NCBI GenBank assembly: GCA_028554755.1
Contig: JAPTOF010000009.1
Span: forward strand, 1,034,501 to 1,098,500
Reading direction: 5' to 3'
DNA length: 64,000 nucleotides
Origin: Cordia subcordata
Taxonomy: Eukaryota > Streptophyta > Magnoliopsida > Boraginales > Cordiaceae
Part shown: positions 46,921-58,184 of the stretch, in pieces
Layout: every line of letters begins with the position of its first letter
Position numbering within the stretch: position 1 is the stretch's first letter
Position numbers and translations under genes: made by a program
The notes under the pieces: generated by a model
The model's database searches: none
What the model saw: the letters and a program-made list of their open reading frames with translations, nothing else
Told to the model about the DNA's origin: nothing

Positions 46921-48732
46921 TGTTGATGTGTTGGTTATATGTATGCATTAGCATTGAATTTTTATACTTGTTTGGAGGTGTATTATGCCATACAAAGTGC
47001 AATAGTATAGCTTTACATCACATTTTTGCATATTAGGATTCAATTGTTCATAGTTAAGTTTAAAGAGTAAACACTACACTAAAGTGCAGTTATCTTGTGT
47101 TTAGGTGAGTTTTGAGGAAATGTTTGGAGCTTCAAGAAAGATAGAGATGGAGCAAAGCTTGAGAAACCGGCTGAGAAGGCTTCAGCTAGGCGGTCGACCA
47201 GTTCACAAGGCTGGCAAAACTAGTAGCTAATCTTTTCTTGGTGACTTAAAGGCCTTGTGGTACCAGTACGCCGATTGTCTCAACCGATAGTTCACAAATT
47301 TTGGCTATAAAAGCTCCCTTTTGGCTTTAGAATCTAAGCCTTATTGCATTACACTCACTTCATCCCATTAAAATCCTAGCTCTCCATCACTCTCACTCCC
47401 TTCATACACACTCATCCACACACATCTACACCTAGATTCAAGCTTTCTTTGGGAATCAAACACTTGGAGTTGTAGATTGAAGCAAAGATTGTAAAGAAAA
47501 AGCTAAACATGGAAAGGAAGATTCTCTTTTTCCTTTTCTACTTAGTTTCTTCAAGGGTTAAGTAGATATTTAGAGGGTGATTAAAGCTTGTATTATGGGT
47601 TAATCTATTATTTTATTATTATGGGGTATTTGATAGATTAATATATATATATATATATTTATGTATGTATGTATGTATATGCTTTGTTTTTAAAATTTTC
47701 AATGGCTATTTTCTTACATGCCTATGTGTTTGATGATATGCCTTAATGAAATGACATATATATTTTGAAGCTTGCTTGCTATTAACCATTTCCATATCTT
47801 CGTTTAAGCATGTCTATGTGTTTATATGAAGAATTTACGGAGTGGGTAATGCATTCATACATGTCTACGTGTGTGTCTACATGGCTTAATAGCAAAGCAT
47901 GCTTTAATAGTGTACATGTTGGTTCTTATTGCTCAATATAATGCAATCCAAGCATGTCTATGTGTTTGGTAGTTGACTATGTCTATGTGTTCACGGATGC
48001 CATGCCCTAGATCATATATAAACTTATTCTTTAAAGCTTGATTAGCTATTGTGATGCATGATTGATGGAGCTTAACTAAAGATTGGACTTAGTTGAGTCT
48101 CCTTTAACTTTAAACCCAGCTAATAGGTTTCTAACTTAGTTTGATCGATCTTAGATGGACTAGGTCTTGGCTTTAAACCCAGCCAATGGTTTGACACTAG
48201 GTCAGACTTAATTAACATCACTTAGAAGACTAATTAACTAGCTCGAAAACCCTAGGTTATAAAGACCACGCTATACTCTAGGGACGATCGACCTAGCGAT
48301 GGACCCGTACCAAAGGCCTAGTGGATAATAAGGTAGCTAATTAGGATTCTAGATAAAAGCAACCTTAAAATCAAATACATCAAGTAATCCCTTAACAAGA
48401 GAGTCTTAGGTCACCCATAATCAAGTGTAAGTCACCCCTAATTCCCAATTCCTTTGCTTGTTTCCCTTGGTTAGTTTGTTTCTTCCATCTCCCATTTCAT
48501 TCCCCTAGTTTAGTTATCTTTAGATTAAGTTTACTTTTCTTCGAGCCCCATTTAATCCAGAACCTGAAAAAAAAATTGTAGTTTAGGACCTAGTGTAGCT
48601 TTCTAGGATACGCATAACTTAGGACCACACAAGGTTAACCTCCTTGAGAAATACGACCCTGTACTTGCACGCTAGGCTATCAACGACCTGTGTACTTGCG
48701 GGCTAAATTTTAAGGCTTTTGCTTGTATTTCA
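46921..48732 (+). mobile_element. Gypsy LTR C (3' LTR) abutting the CDKA-like gene
   Basis: About 1812 bp, starting TGTTGATGTGTTGG and ending near ...GCTTGTATTTCA. A palindrome motif GGCGGTCGACCAG is at about 47190, TATA-like GGCTATAAAAGC near 47303, and a (TA)n/(TATG)n tract at 47640-47680. It lies beyond its own PPT and so is a 3' LTR. Its right edge touches intron sequence of the CDKA-like gene. Confidence 0.75.
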
Positions 48733-48953
48733 CATCAACTGCAGACTAATATCTACACATTTTTCATATCTACTTCCTGCTCTTTCTGATCACATGACTC
48801 AAAGCAATAGTTTTCCTATGATAAGGCATAAGTTTGGATGCAAGGGTATAGGGAGGTTCACTTTGATAGCATCTCGCAGTTGTTGTCAATTAAATCATAC
48901 CCAAAAGAGTTTATTCTCTCCTTTCCATTTGATATCCTTCGCTCGCTCAAAAA

Positions 48954-48987
<34 letters not shown>

Positions 48988-50205
48988 CAAACAACGAATA
49001 TCATACCTAACAATGCTCCCATGTTGCATCTCCTGCAGCAAAGAGATCCCTTTGATAGCACTGTTTGGAACTCCCTCATCTTCCTGCTCTAGCCGAATCT
49101 TCTTTAGCGTAATAGTTTCATTAGTCACACAGTCCCAAGCCTTATACACCACTCCATTTGTTTCCTCCCCAATCTTTTCAATTTTTTCATACTGGAATCC
49201 AACCATTGCGAAAATTAACCATATACATATATAAATGAAACAATGGAAAAAGTAATCTGACGAGTATTTTACCTGGTCCATCTAGTTAATGCTAATGTAA
49301 TCCACTGAGAAGCAACACCAAATGGAGACGAAAAGCTTTCAGAAACGTGCACAACGTAATTATAAGTTCAGTAAGCATGGATAGATGCAAATAGATAGAA
49401 TGCATAGGTAGAACAAGATTACAGATAGATATTAAATTGGAAAAGCAAAGCATTGGCAACTCAAATCAAAAAATACACGACAAATAAATTCAACAAAAGA
49501 CATATATACACAAAAAACCTATTAGCGGAGTACATGAAATCTTACATTTGCAAATAGGATCATTAATATTTTATTGCAAGTACATTGTGTAATTATAATA
49601 ACCTTTTGATGTAAAATCAATTATGGCATATCTTTTCCGACTCAACAATAATTATAATTTAAATTTCATAATAACTCTTAAATTTTTATTGATGTATAAT
49701 CTGAAAACAATAAAAACTAAATTAATTACAAATTTTAACGATGTTACAAGTAGAACACGTCCTTAATTAACAATACTCCATTAAATCTACACACATTCCT
49801 TCATCACGAATATTATAGTACAAAAATAAAAAGCGAAAATGCCGACATTACATCTACACTTTCTTAATTAAAAAAAAAGGCATTAATCTATACTTAAACG
49901 CAATCTTCTTCGCCACTTTTAGTAAAAATAAGAAGAAAAACTAGCAAATTCAACACACATTAAGCAATCGAAGAGCAAAATAGCCACACATGTAAATATG
50001 CAAGTAAACAAATATATTATTACTAAAAACATATCTATATATATACATATAAAAATTCTGAAATGCATATGCACATATGGGAGTCCATAGATATGCATAT
50101 ATGTGTGTAGGTGTGTATAAGTCAAGTGTTGAGCAATGAGATTTTTGCGGATTTCGTAGACTTACTAGAGATCGAAAAAAAGTGTGGATTGTGTGAGGAG
50201 TGGGG
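48733..50205 (-). pseudogene. 5' part of a CDKA (cdc2-like) kinase gene
   Basis: Reverse strand. ATG at 49281; exon 1 coding MDQ (49273-49281); intron 49192-49272 (GT...AG); exon 2 49007-49191 coding [20 protein letters not shown] through [17 protein letters not shown] and [10 protein letters not shown]; then a GTATGA donor and partial intron 2 to 48733. Exon boundaries match plant CDKA genes, which end exon 2 at NIVR. The ATP-loop GEGTYG reads GEETNG, Lys33 is kept, and PSTAIRE reads PNSAIKG, so the catalytic Glu is lost. The rest of the kinase is not in the window. A 5'-UTR intron (49305-50165, GTAAGT...CTCAG) lies upstream. Kinase-dead or pseudogene is inferred. Confidence 0.85.
49305..50165 (-). 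other. Likely 5'-UTR intron of the CDKA-like gene
   Basis: On the reverse strand a GTAAGT donor (50165-50160) and a TTGCTTCTCAG acceptor (ending 49305) bracket 861 AT-rich bases. They leave a short leader exon and 23 bases before the ATG. It holds no coding sequence. Several short TA/CA-rich tracts lie around 50040-50120. Confidence 0.6.
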
Positions 50206-50260
50206 AGAGTGGGCAGGGTTTATACAGAAAATGCAAAATGTGAGCATATATACATCTGCC
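50206..50260 (-). promoter_or_regulatory. Candidate core promoter of the CDKA-like gene
   Basis: Reverse-strand TGTATAAA at 50226-50219, followed about 30 bases downstream by a CT/CA-rich stretch (CACTCTCCCCACTCCTCAC) typical of plant transcription starts and leading to the leader exon. The start site itself is inferred. Confidence 0.5.
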
Positions 50261-50670
50261 TAAGAGGAAGGGAAGGGTGTTTTGTGGTTTTTACTCATTA
50301 ATTAGATAAAGATTAATTCTAGTTAACTTTTTAGTGGGATAGTCAAACTAGTGCAAAAGTGATAATAGTGAAAAGATTAGACTCCTGCAAGCAAAACAAA
50401 TGACTCAACTTATTTAGAGTCAGTTTGGCTCTGCTTATTTTGCAGCTTATAAACTTTAGAAAAAAGCATCCCATATTTTTTATTATTTGTAATTTATAAG
50501 TCCCAAATAAGCTTAGCCAAATAAGGTGTTAAATAGATGGGCATTTGATTCGTGGAATTTTATAAATTTTTAAGAGAGAAGTTAGTCAAGTTAGATTTTT
50601 ATGTTTCGATTATAAAATTTAATAAAATATTAGTGGGGCCGCGTAGTAAAAAAGAAAATAAATTCACTTC
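50261..50670. other. Upstream region of the CDKA-like gene
   Basis: Non-coding. It contains a 'CAGTTTGGCTCTGCTTATTTTGCAGCTTATAA' type stretch common in plant MITEs, but terminal repeats were not established. Confidence 0.3.
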
Positions 50671-51290
50671 GGCTCCATTTGTTTGTAGGAAAAAAATATT
50701 TTCCTAATCTTTTAGTGTTTGGTAGTATTGGAAATAAGTCAATTGAAAAATATTTTTTGATCAACGGAAAACTTTAGCAACAAATGGAGGAAAATACTTT
50801 TCAATGGCCAAGGAGAAGAAAACATTTCCTGCATAGTAATTCCCTCTCTTTCTCTTCCACTACCCCTTTAAAAAAAATAAAAATTAAATAATTTAAGATA
50901 ATTAAAATTTAAAATTTTTAAAGATTAAACATTAAAAATTAAAAAATTAAAAATAATAAACTAAAAATTAATAAATTATAATTCAAAAAATTAAATACTT
51001 AAGGAATAAATAATAAAAAATTTTAAATTTTAAATTTTAAATTTTTATCTTTAATTATTTAATTTCAAATTTTTATTTTTATTTTATATTTATCTTTGAA
51101 TTTAGATAATATATTTCTAATAGAAAAATAATTTTCTTTATAAATTATTTTTTGAGAATATTTTTCAAGTATCATAGCAATCACTAGAAAATATTTTCCA
51201 ATATAACAATCAAACACAAAAAAAAATATTCTATTATCTAAAAAATTATTTTCCCTTAGTAAGTTATTTTCTTGCAAACAAACAGACCCT
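50671..51290. mobile_element. MITE-like element, copy 1 (hAT-like ends)
   Basis: The left end GGCTCCATTTGTTTGTAGGA and the right end CTTGCAAACAAACAGACCCT are imperfect inverted repeats (shared TTTGTTTG core) around 620 AT-rich non-coding bases. A related copy lies at about 53320-53672. Target duplications were not recognised, so the superfamily is a guess from end sequence. Confidence 0.5.
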
Positions 51291-51540
51291 CGTTGTTGTA
51301 GTAAAAAGCAAACAAGAGAAAAGAATTATTTTTCTAAAATTTTCTAAAAATTACTTTCTCATAAAAAATATTTTCTAAAAAACAAATTATTTTCTGCAAA
51401 ACAAATTATTTTTCCATATAATTTCCTTTCTGTTTGTTTTTTATTGTGTGGGTTTGGACTTGTGTTTATTTTGGGCACCAATCCCCAGTATCGGATTATG
51501 TTCACCATTACTAAACCAAGTGTAAGCCAAAGTTTAGCCA
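51291..51540. other. AT-rich intergenic/promoter stretch
   Basis: Non-coding, with repeated AAATTATTTTCT motifs. It lies upstream of a possible first exon of the forward gene. Confidence 0.3.
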
Positions 51541-54500
51541 AACCTCTAATTATATTCTCCAACCTTCAGCTTCTCGGCTCTCCACACTGTACGAGTCACA
51601 CCCCCGATCGATCGAGGTACACCATTTTCATTTTCTCTCTCTAGGAAATATATATATATATATATATATAATATACTGGTGCTTTTTCTTTTCTTTTTCT
51701 GATTATTAAGCAGCTATCTGTAATAAATTTCATGCCTTCTCGTTTCCTGTAACAACTCTGTGTATTGTTTGTGTACATAATCTGTTGAAATTATTACTTG
51801 TTAATTAAATTCAAAATAGTTTTGGCTTTCTTTTTCTTTTTCTTTTTCCTGAAGACCCAATTTGGTAAAAGAAAATTCTTCTTTATTATGAAAAATTGAA
51901 TTGTTTTTTTCCCCTCCCTGGTGACTTTTAGGCTTAAAACTAGGTGTCTTGGTCTCAAATGTTTTGGTCTGAAATGGTTTGCTGAGCTATTACTTCTGAG
52001 CCACACTCGGATTGTGTGGCTCATCAATGGATGACATAATATTTGTTGAGTAAAATGAAAAGGAGATAAGAACACATTGTTGGTATTAATCAAATGTTAC
52101 AACTTGGGTTTAGGAGTAAAGCATAGCGTAGGATTATGGATTTACAAAGACTATGATGATCCACGCTTATTTCTTGCCACAATTGCTTTAGAACGAAAGC
52201 GAATCTTGTAAATTTAATTGATAAAACCCTAGCCAATTCCACTTAGTAGAATAAGGCGTAATTTGATTTGGTTTGGTTAATTTAATTGATATAACCCGGG
52301 GATTTACTCGAAAGAGTTTGGCTGGATCTGATGGTCTAGTTTGGTGGTTGATGCATTTGGTATTCATGGCTGAAACTGAGTGCAGTTATATGAAAAGTGA
52401 ATCTATGTTTTGTACCTCTTAAAGCCATGGAATTGATGTAGCTTGACTAATATTCTCAGTGCTTTGAAGTGTTTACGCTCTTAGTCATAAAATGTTCATA
52501 CAGCAGTACTGACACTTTTTGCGTGTATCCAATCTTTTTCAAACATAAGATGAGGCCACATTATTTTCTTCTGGGCTCCTATATCATTTCCTAAGTTATG
52601 CTCTAAAGTTTAATCACTGCCATTGACTTGATGTAAGCACTGGCTATTAAAATTTAGCAGGTCTATTAGAGCAGCTACTTATAATGAAATGTTTCATTAC
52701 TGAGTTTTTGTTCATTTTCTACAGTTATTAAATTTATGTCATCTCATTTACATTGCTTCTGTTTTTCTATAAAATGATAGGATCTCAACGGTTACTTATC
52801 ATTTGTCGAGGCTCATATTAGTTTCTCTTATCTTGCATTTAATGGAGAACCTCGTAAGCCTTGTAGTTTGAAATATGTTTAGGTCCCGCTGACGCCTTAC
52901 TGGAAGCAGACTTAAGGAGTTACAACATTATATATCACTCCTTACTCTGGTTTTCTTGATGATTTCAATTGTTGAACTGTAGTAAAGTTGGCTTTAGCTT
53001 TTAAACTCACAAAAAGTAATGTTGGAGGTCTAAAAGCTAGGCCAAACAAACTCTAATTTTGAAAAATTATTTGGGACCATTAGGGAAGATCAGTTCCTTG
53101 GCTTGCAATACAGTGTAAAACTGTGCTCTTTCTGTACTTTGATAGATTTTGGGTCTAATATATTCTATTATGGGTATAAATAAATCTTATCAATTGGTAT
53201 TCTCTTCTTTGCATAGGGAAAGCTTTTCATGGCGGTGCTCTTCCGGCAGGGATCGGGGGAGAATTTAGAAGGTGCCTTTAAACATTTCACTTTTTGAAAT
53301 GGTACTAGTATCTCTCCTTTTTTTTTTTGGTGTGGAGGTGAATTTGTTCCTAATTTGCAGTGTTTGGTACAACTGTAAAATAAATCAACTGAAAGAGTTT
53401 CTTAGTCAACACAAAAAGAATATTTATGAGGAGAGGAAAATGTTTACATGTGGTAAACTTGACAGACACATTTCTCACTCTTTGTTGCATTCATAGATAC
53501 TATTTACACTCTTGTTATCTCCTTCTCTCTCTCTTCTCTCTCTTGCTGAAGACATTTTCTGATTTGAGAACTAAACACTAGAAATAATTCAAATTTTCCA
53601 ATCAAATAATTTTTTTCCTGCAAATATTTCCCCCTATGAAGTTATTTTTCTGCAAACAAATGGACCTTTAGATCACCATACCAGTGCTTTTTTAGAGAGT
53701 AAGGAAGGAAGGGGCACATGAAAGGTTGACAGTGTGTGGAAGAAAGCATGCACGTAACAGTTGGGATGTAACAGATTGATTTCTCTGCATTTCTTCTCTT
53801 GCATCTCCGTAGGTTTTGGACCCACTAATGATATATTGGCAAAAGGTTGTCTCAAGACAGACATTCTTGGCTGCCTTGATTTTCTTTTTCTTTCTTTTGC
53901 TCTTGTTCTGCTCTATACTTCTCAGTTTAGTTACTTCTTTTCTTGGGTTCGGGAAGGGGTCTAAGCTTTAATTATTCCTAAGCTTCCCATAACTTATGAT
54001 ATTTCTCAAGTTCCTGAAGCCTGTGAAAATAAGAACTGAGTATATAAAGATGATAATTTTGAATGCATATGTTAACAGGATGAGGAATGAATGAGTGGCT
54101 GAGCATAGCTGAGAATGATGATAATGTAATATGTACTAGAAACAGAATCAGAAAAAAGAGTTTTGGAAGCAGCACTAGTTGAGTATGAGCTGATGAAGGC
54201 ATAAGATGGAGAAAAAGGGAACAAATTTAAAAAAGAGAGAAGCTGATTGAGAAACAATAGTAGGTTTGAGAACAAAGTCAGGCTCATCTAGTGAAGGTTG
54301 AGGAATGAAATGAGAATTGAGTCTTCCATACTTGTGTATGACACTTAATATGACTGTCATACTTTGTTCATGTAAATTATTGTATTTCAAGTTGTTAGGC
54401 ACTTTCTTTATTTGTTTGATTTTTAGACCAAAAATGGTGACTGAATTATTTCTCATATATATAATTTCAGGGGATATAAGGTTCTCAACGGTTGAAAAAT

Positions 54501-54559
54501 TGTATCGCAATTATAAAATCAGGGACCTGAGTGACTTTAAGCACTTCTTGGAAGAGCAG
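51541..54559 (+). CDS. Unidentified host gene, first exons (partial)
   Basis: Not recognised. A possible leader exon ends at 51616 (CGATCGAG followed by GTACAC). Exon A is 53217-53271 (acceptor TTTGCATAG, donor GTGCCT) with ATG at 53229. Exon B is 54471-54559 (acceptor ATAATTTCAG, donor GTCTGC). Splicing A to B keeps one frame: MAVLFRQGSGENLEG joined to DIRFSTVEKLYRNYKIRDLS and DFKHFLEEQ, 44 codons without a stop. Exon A is phase 1 and exon B completes the split Gly codon, which is unlikely by chance. Base use in the exons is less AT-rich than in the introns. Intron A-B holds a MITE; the next intron holds a TIM17 pseudogene. Downstream exons are uncertain (see 56509-56743). It could be a broken gene. 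Confidence 0.45.
53320..53672. mobile_element. MITE-like element, copy 2
   Basis: It shares 'GTGTTTGGTA' and 'TCAACTGAAA' phrases, then a TTGAC...CACA stretch, and the right end TTTCTGCAAACAAATGGACC with the element at 50671-51290. It is shorter, with an internal deletion, and lies in the intron after exon A of the forward gene. Edges are approximate. Confidence 0.4.
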
Positions 54560-54638
54560 GTCTGCTATCATTTTCAGTTGAATCCTGTCCAAATTCCATT
54601 TCCTTCCTCCAGCTTTTCCACATACTGCACACTTGCAT

Positions 54639-55336
54639 ATGGGAACACCAGAGACTTCTCGTGAACCTTGCCCTGACCGAATACTTGATGATATCGGGGG
54701 AGCGTTTGGCATGGGAGCTGCAGCTTTCCATTTCTTGAAAGGTACCTACAACTCTCCTAAGGTGAACGCTTAACTGGTGGTTCTCAGGCATTGTGCATGA
54801 ATGCACCTCGAGTTGGTGGTAGTTTTGCTGTGTGGGATGGACTTTTCTCCACTTTTGACTGCAAAATGGTCTCCATTCGCCAGAAAGAGGATCCATAGAA
54901 CTCAATCATTGCAGGTGCAGCCACTGGTGGCATCCTTCAGATGTGTCAGGGATTTGGTGCTGCTGCCAGGTCATCATTATTTGGTGGTATTTGACTTGCC
55001 CTGATTGAGGGAGCTGGAATTATGCTCAACAAGCTCATCAGTGCTCCGCAAAATTTTCCTCAAACGGACGAGCCAATGCTTACCAATATGGCTGGTGTCC
55101 CGGCTGGATATCGAATGGGTCAACTTCCTGGTGAAGCTCCTGTTAGTCTAGAGAGTATGGGAACTGCATCATCATCCTCATCCTCATCATCACCGTTGTC
55201 CGCATCATCAACCTCCTCTTCGTGGTGTGGAGGGCCTTTTGGTGGTGGGAAGAAACAAGAAACAAGTACAAGCAGTGATAGTAAGACAGGTTTTGGAGAG
55301 CTTTAACGCCCCAAGTCCACCTTTGAGTACAAATGA
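54639..55336 (+). pseudogene. TIM17 pseudogene (mitochondrial inner-membrane import)
   Basis: Tim17 is a multi-span subunit of the TIM23 presequence translocase in the mitochondrial inner membrane. The copy starts MGTPETSREPCPDRILDDIG GAFGMGA and continues AFHFLKGTYNSPK. After a frameshift near 54763 come MNAPRVGGSFAVWDGLFSTF, IRQKEDP, SIIAGAATGGILQMCQGFGA, LIEGAGIMLNKLISAPQNFP and GYRMGQLPGEAPVSLESM. The Ser-rich tail with GGKKQETSTSSDSK and the C-terminal FEYK end precede a stop at 55336. Damage: a deletion shortening the GG segment near residue 27, a stop after KEDP (54896), a stop after SLFGGI (about 54990) and a late frameshift. No introns are visible. It sits within an intron of the forward gene. 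Confidence 0.9.
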
Positions 55337-56508
55337 TCTCCCTGTTTCTATGACATGTAATTTCCCATCTTATCTGCTGCATTTATATTTTGAAGCTGTA
55401 GTTTTGCAGTTTTTCACTACAAAGTTATGAAACTATCTCGACATCGGATCCAGCACTATCTGCAGTATATACATCAAGCACATCTTCAGGAGTTGTATTA
55501 GTTTAACTTTGTAAATTGCTGATCATTCTAAGCATTTCTGTCGAACAATTACATCGATAGTCCTCAAATTTGTCGGGCGTGCGTTGTGGATTCAATACAC
55601 CACACCCCTGAAATGATATAAAGATAAGCCTTTTTTTTTTTTTTTCCTGTGGTCAAAATATGAAGACCAGCTAAAAGACCAAATATAGTTAGGGTCTCTC
55701 TGCTGTATTGTAATCTTAATTTATTGTCTTCTATGGGTCGTGCTCTTTTCCCACCCCGTTGTTTCTTAATTAGTTAGATAGGATGACATTTGATCGACCT
55801 CAGTCGTCAAATTTGGAATCGGGATTTGGATTTTCAAATAAGATTACGATAGTGTGTCAAAAATTCATCAAACGGGATGAAAAATTCAATAATAGTAATT
55901 GTTAGTATTCTGAGGAGTCAAACAGATGATTTATTCACAATAAGGGACACACGAACCTGAAAGAAAGATAAGTTGGCATCTATTCAGGTAGCTAGATGAA
56001 AAGTATTCATGTATTTTGCGCTAAAGAGGATTCCAATCCCATATGCTACACACACACACACATATATGTATGTATGTATGTATACATGCATACATACATA
56101 TATATATATATATATGCATATATGGTTTGTGTGTGTGTGTATACACACATATACATACACTTATATATGTATATATGGCTTTCTTGTCATGGATATAATC
56201 TTACACTAGTATCCATTATTAAAAAATATATATACATATATTTATATATTTACCTATTTCTTCATTATGTGTATATGGGTCTAGTATATTTACTATTAAG
56301 GAGATTTAATGGTGATGAATTCTCTATATCTTTTCATAATAACTAAATGAATATATAGTCATTAATTTTTAATATCTTCGAATGTTACACATCCAAGTCT
56401 AATAAGATCTAATATATCATGAAGGAAATGTAATGGTAGTAAACTATCTATATTATTTTATCATAATTCTTTTGTAACTAGTGTACCTACTTTTGATATC
56501 TCTTGTAG
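55337..56508. other. Non-coding stretch with a complex microsatellite
   Basis: After the TIM17 3' end this is non-coding. 56048-56180 is a run of CA, TATG, ATAC, TA, TG and CATA repeats, with complementary halves that could fold back (TATGTATG against CATACATA). The long frames over it are repeat translations, not genes. Confidence 0.6.
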
Positions 56509-56743
56509 CGTTTTGGATCTAATTTCGCGTGATAAATGGGTGGGGGTGGAGGAAACTTTATTAGACAATCTAATCCAAAAAGGGGTAAACTTTAAAGAAA
56601 TGCCATCGACGTGTGAGGAAAGAAGAAACCTTTTAACACATGGTAAAGGAAAATTAGGATTTCACAATCTTCTTCACTTTTTCAATACTCATCAATTGAC
56701 AAGAATTGCTGCTCAAGAGAGGCCACCTATGGTGCTTTGAAAG
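56509..56743 (+). CDS. Possible last exon of an unidentified gene
   Basis: An open stretch follows a good acceptor (GATATCTCTTGTAG, ending 56508). It reads VLDLISRDKWVGVEETLLDN, then LIQKGVNFKEMPSTCEERRN, LLTHGKGKLGFHNLLHFFN and THQLTRIAAQERPPMVL, ending in a stop. Composition is protein-like, with charged and hydrophobic residues alternating, but I do not recognise the family. Its first nucleotide would have to complete a codon begun in an earlier exon. Direct joining to exon B (54559, phase 0) would hit a stop, so another exon intervenes or this is a separate fragment. Confidence 0.35.
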
Positions 56744-57250
56744 TGAGAAAGGAAAAAGCCTAGTGGACTAGCTAGCAAAAGGAAAAGTGGAAATATTAAA
56801 ATAAATAATTCTCCAAAATCAACTTTTACTTTGCTAGCTTATCACTTTTGTACGTGGAAGATTGCTTATATTCGTCATTTGAGTACTAGATGAGCTGTGG
56901 ATTCGACAACCATATGCTTTTATAACATCTTTTGGAGTTGCCCCCTGCCTTTTTTAATTGCCAAATCTTCTTCTTCAAGATGTCATAAGAAGCCACTTGA
57001 GTTCTTTTTCTTTTTGAGGTAACAAGGGGAAGAGTAACATATACTAATGAGTGATAGAGAAGTATGTCACATTTTAGGCCTACAGATTTAGATTTGTAAG
57101 TGAGACTTATGCTATAGTCTAAAATAGGTAATTCAAGCTATATTATTTAAGTCTGTTAACACTTACTTATTAACTACTTACTTAACGTGTTTATCTCCAA
57201 TGTGAAATGTTACAACCACTCTTTATTGAAAATATAATGTTATTGTCAAA
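56744..57250. other. Intergenic stretch
   Basis: No gene, RNA or repeat structure recognised. Confidence 0.3.
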
Positions 57251-58184
57251 TGTATAGTGACTTTTGAGAATGTGAAGATTATCAGTGAACTTTCTCCCTC
57301 GGACTTGGGTGCTGAACCTTTGGATCACATGCAAAATACAAAAAAAAAAAAACTAATAGGACCCTGGGGGGATATTGGTGGACATCGGTATGATGTCAAT
57401 CAAAAAGACAGCTCAATGACAGTCAATAGACCAAATGAGTCGATGGAAGAAAGACTTGAAAGTGCTTAATGCCTCAAGATTACTTACCTTGGCCTATGGT
57501 CGGGTTTAGTATTTGTAGATTATTGGGAGCAAAGTTTGGATAAGATCTGTCTCTATAACAACTATCTAGGTTGATCCTACAAAGAACCAGATAATCTCTC
57601 TCAAAGCTTGCTCCGATGGATACAACTTGCAAACCATATAAAGCTAGGCACCAGTGCGGTATCTATCAAATAACCTCCAATGTCTAATTTAGTATTTTCC
57701 TTTTAGAGTAAATTTAAGAGAGTGAGTGAAAATGAATAAGTTACCTTATTTGGAACCAAAGAGTCTTATTTATAGTTTGGGGAAGGGACACGTGTTACCT
57801 TATCTTGTTCATACAACCAGTCATCGGACTGCGTGGGCCTGATCGGGAAGTATTTGTGGATGTTTGGTTGAGCCTACTCCGGGGAGAACTTTATCAGGAG
57901 AATCCCAATAAGGTCGGGTTGCCCAATCCTATATCATTAGAACCCATTTGGGGTCGTGCCGTATCGAGATGACACCAAATGCTACCCGATCATCGGTTCT
58001 CTTACAAAGGCATTTCCCAAGGCATTTGGTCCGTGAAGGCGAATCATCTCATTTTCTAGCGCGCACGTGCACAGCACGAAGCAATGCGCCTGTCTGCAAT
58101 AATGGCTGTTTTTTGGAAACATGCAATAGTATCGCCTCCTTAGATGCGACCTTTGGTCTATCCGGCGTTTTGACCTCATTTTTG
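57251..58184. mobile_element. Probable degraded retroelement flank upstream of PF04195-like copy 2
   Basis: A higher-GC non-coding region. A TATA-like box faces left (reverse strand CTATAAATAAGACTC, about 57766-57780) with a CACTCACTCTC start-like stretch beyond, as in LTR promoters. The right part leads to the TATA-like box at 58478 of the next gene. LTR ends were not found, so the assignment is tentative. Confidence 0.3.

Noticed and set aside
55996..56346. 116-codon forward ORF
   Set aside because: Translation of the compound microsatellite (His/Tyr/Ile repeats).
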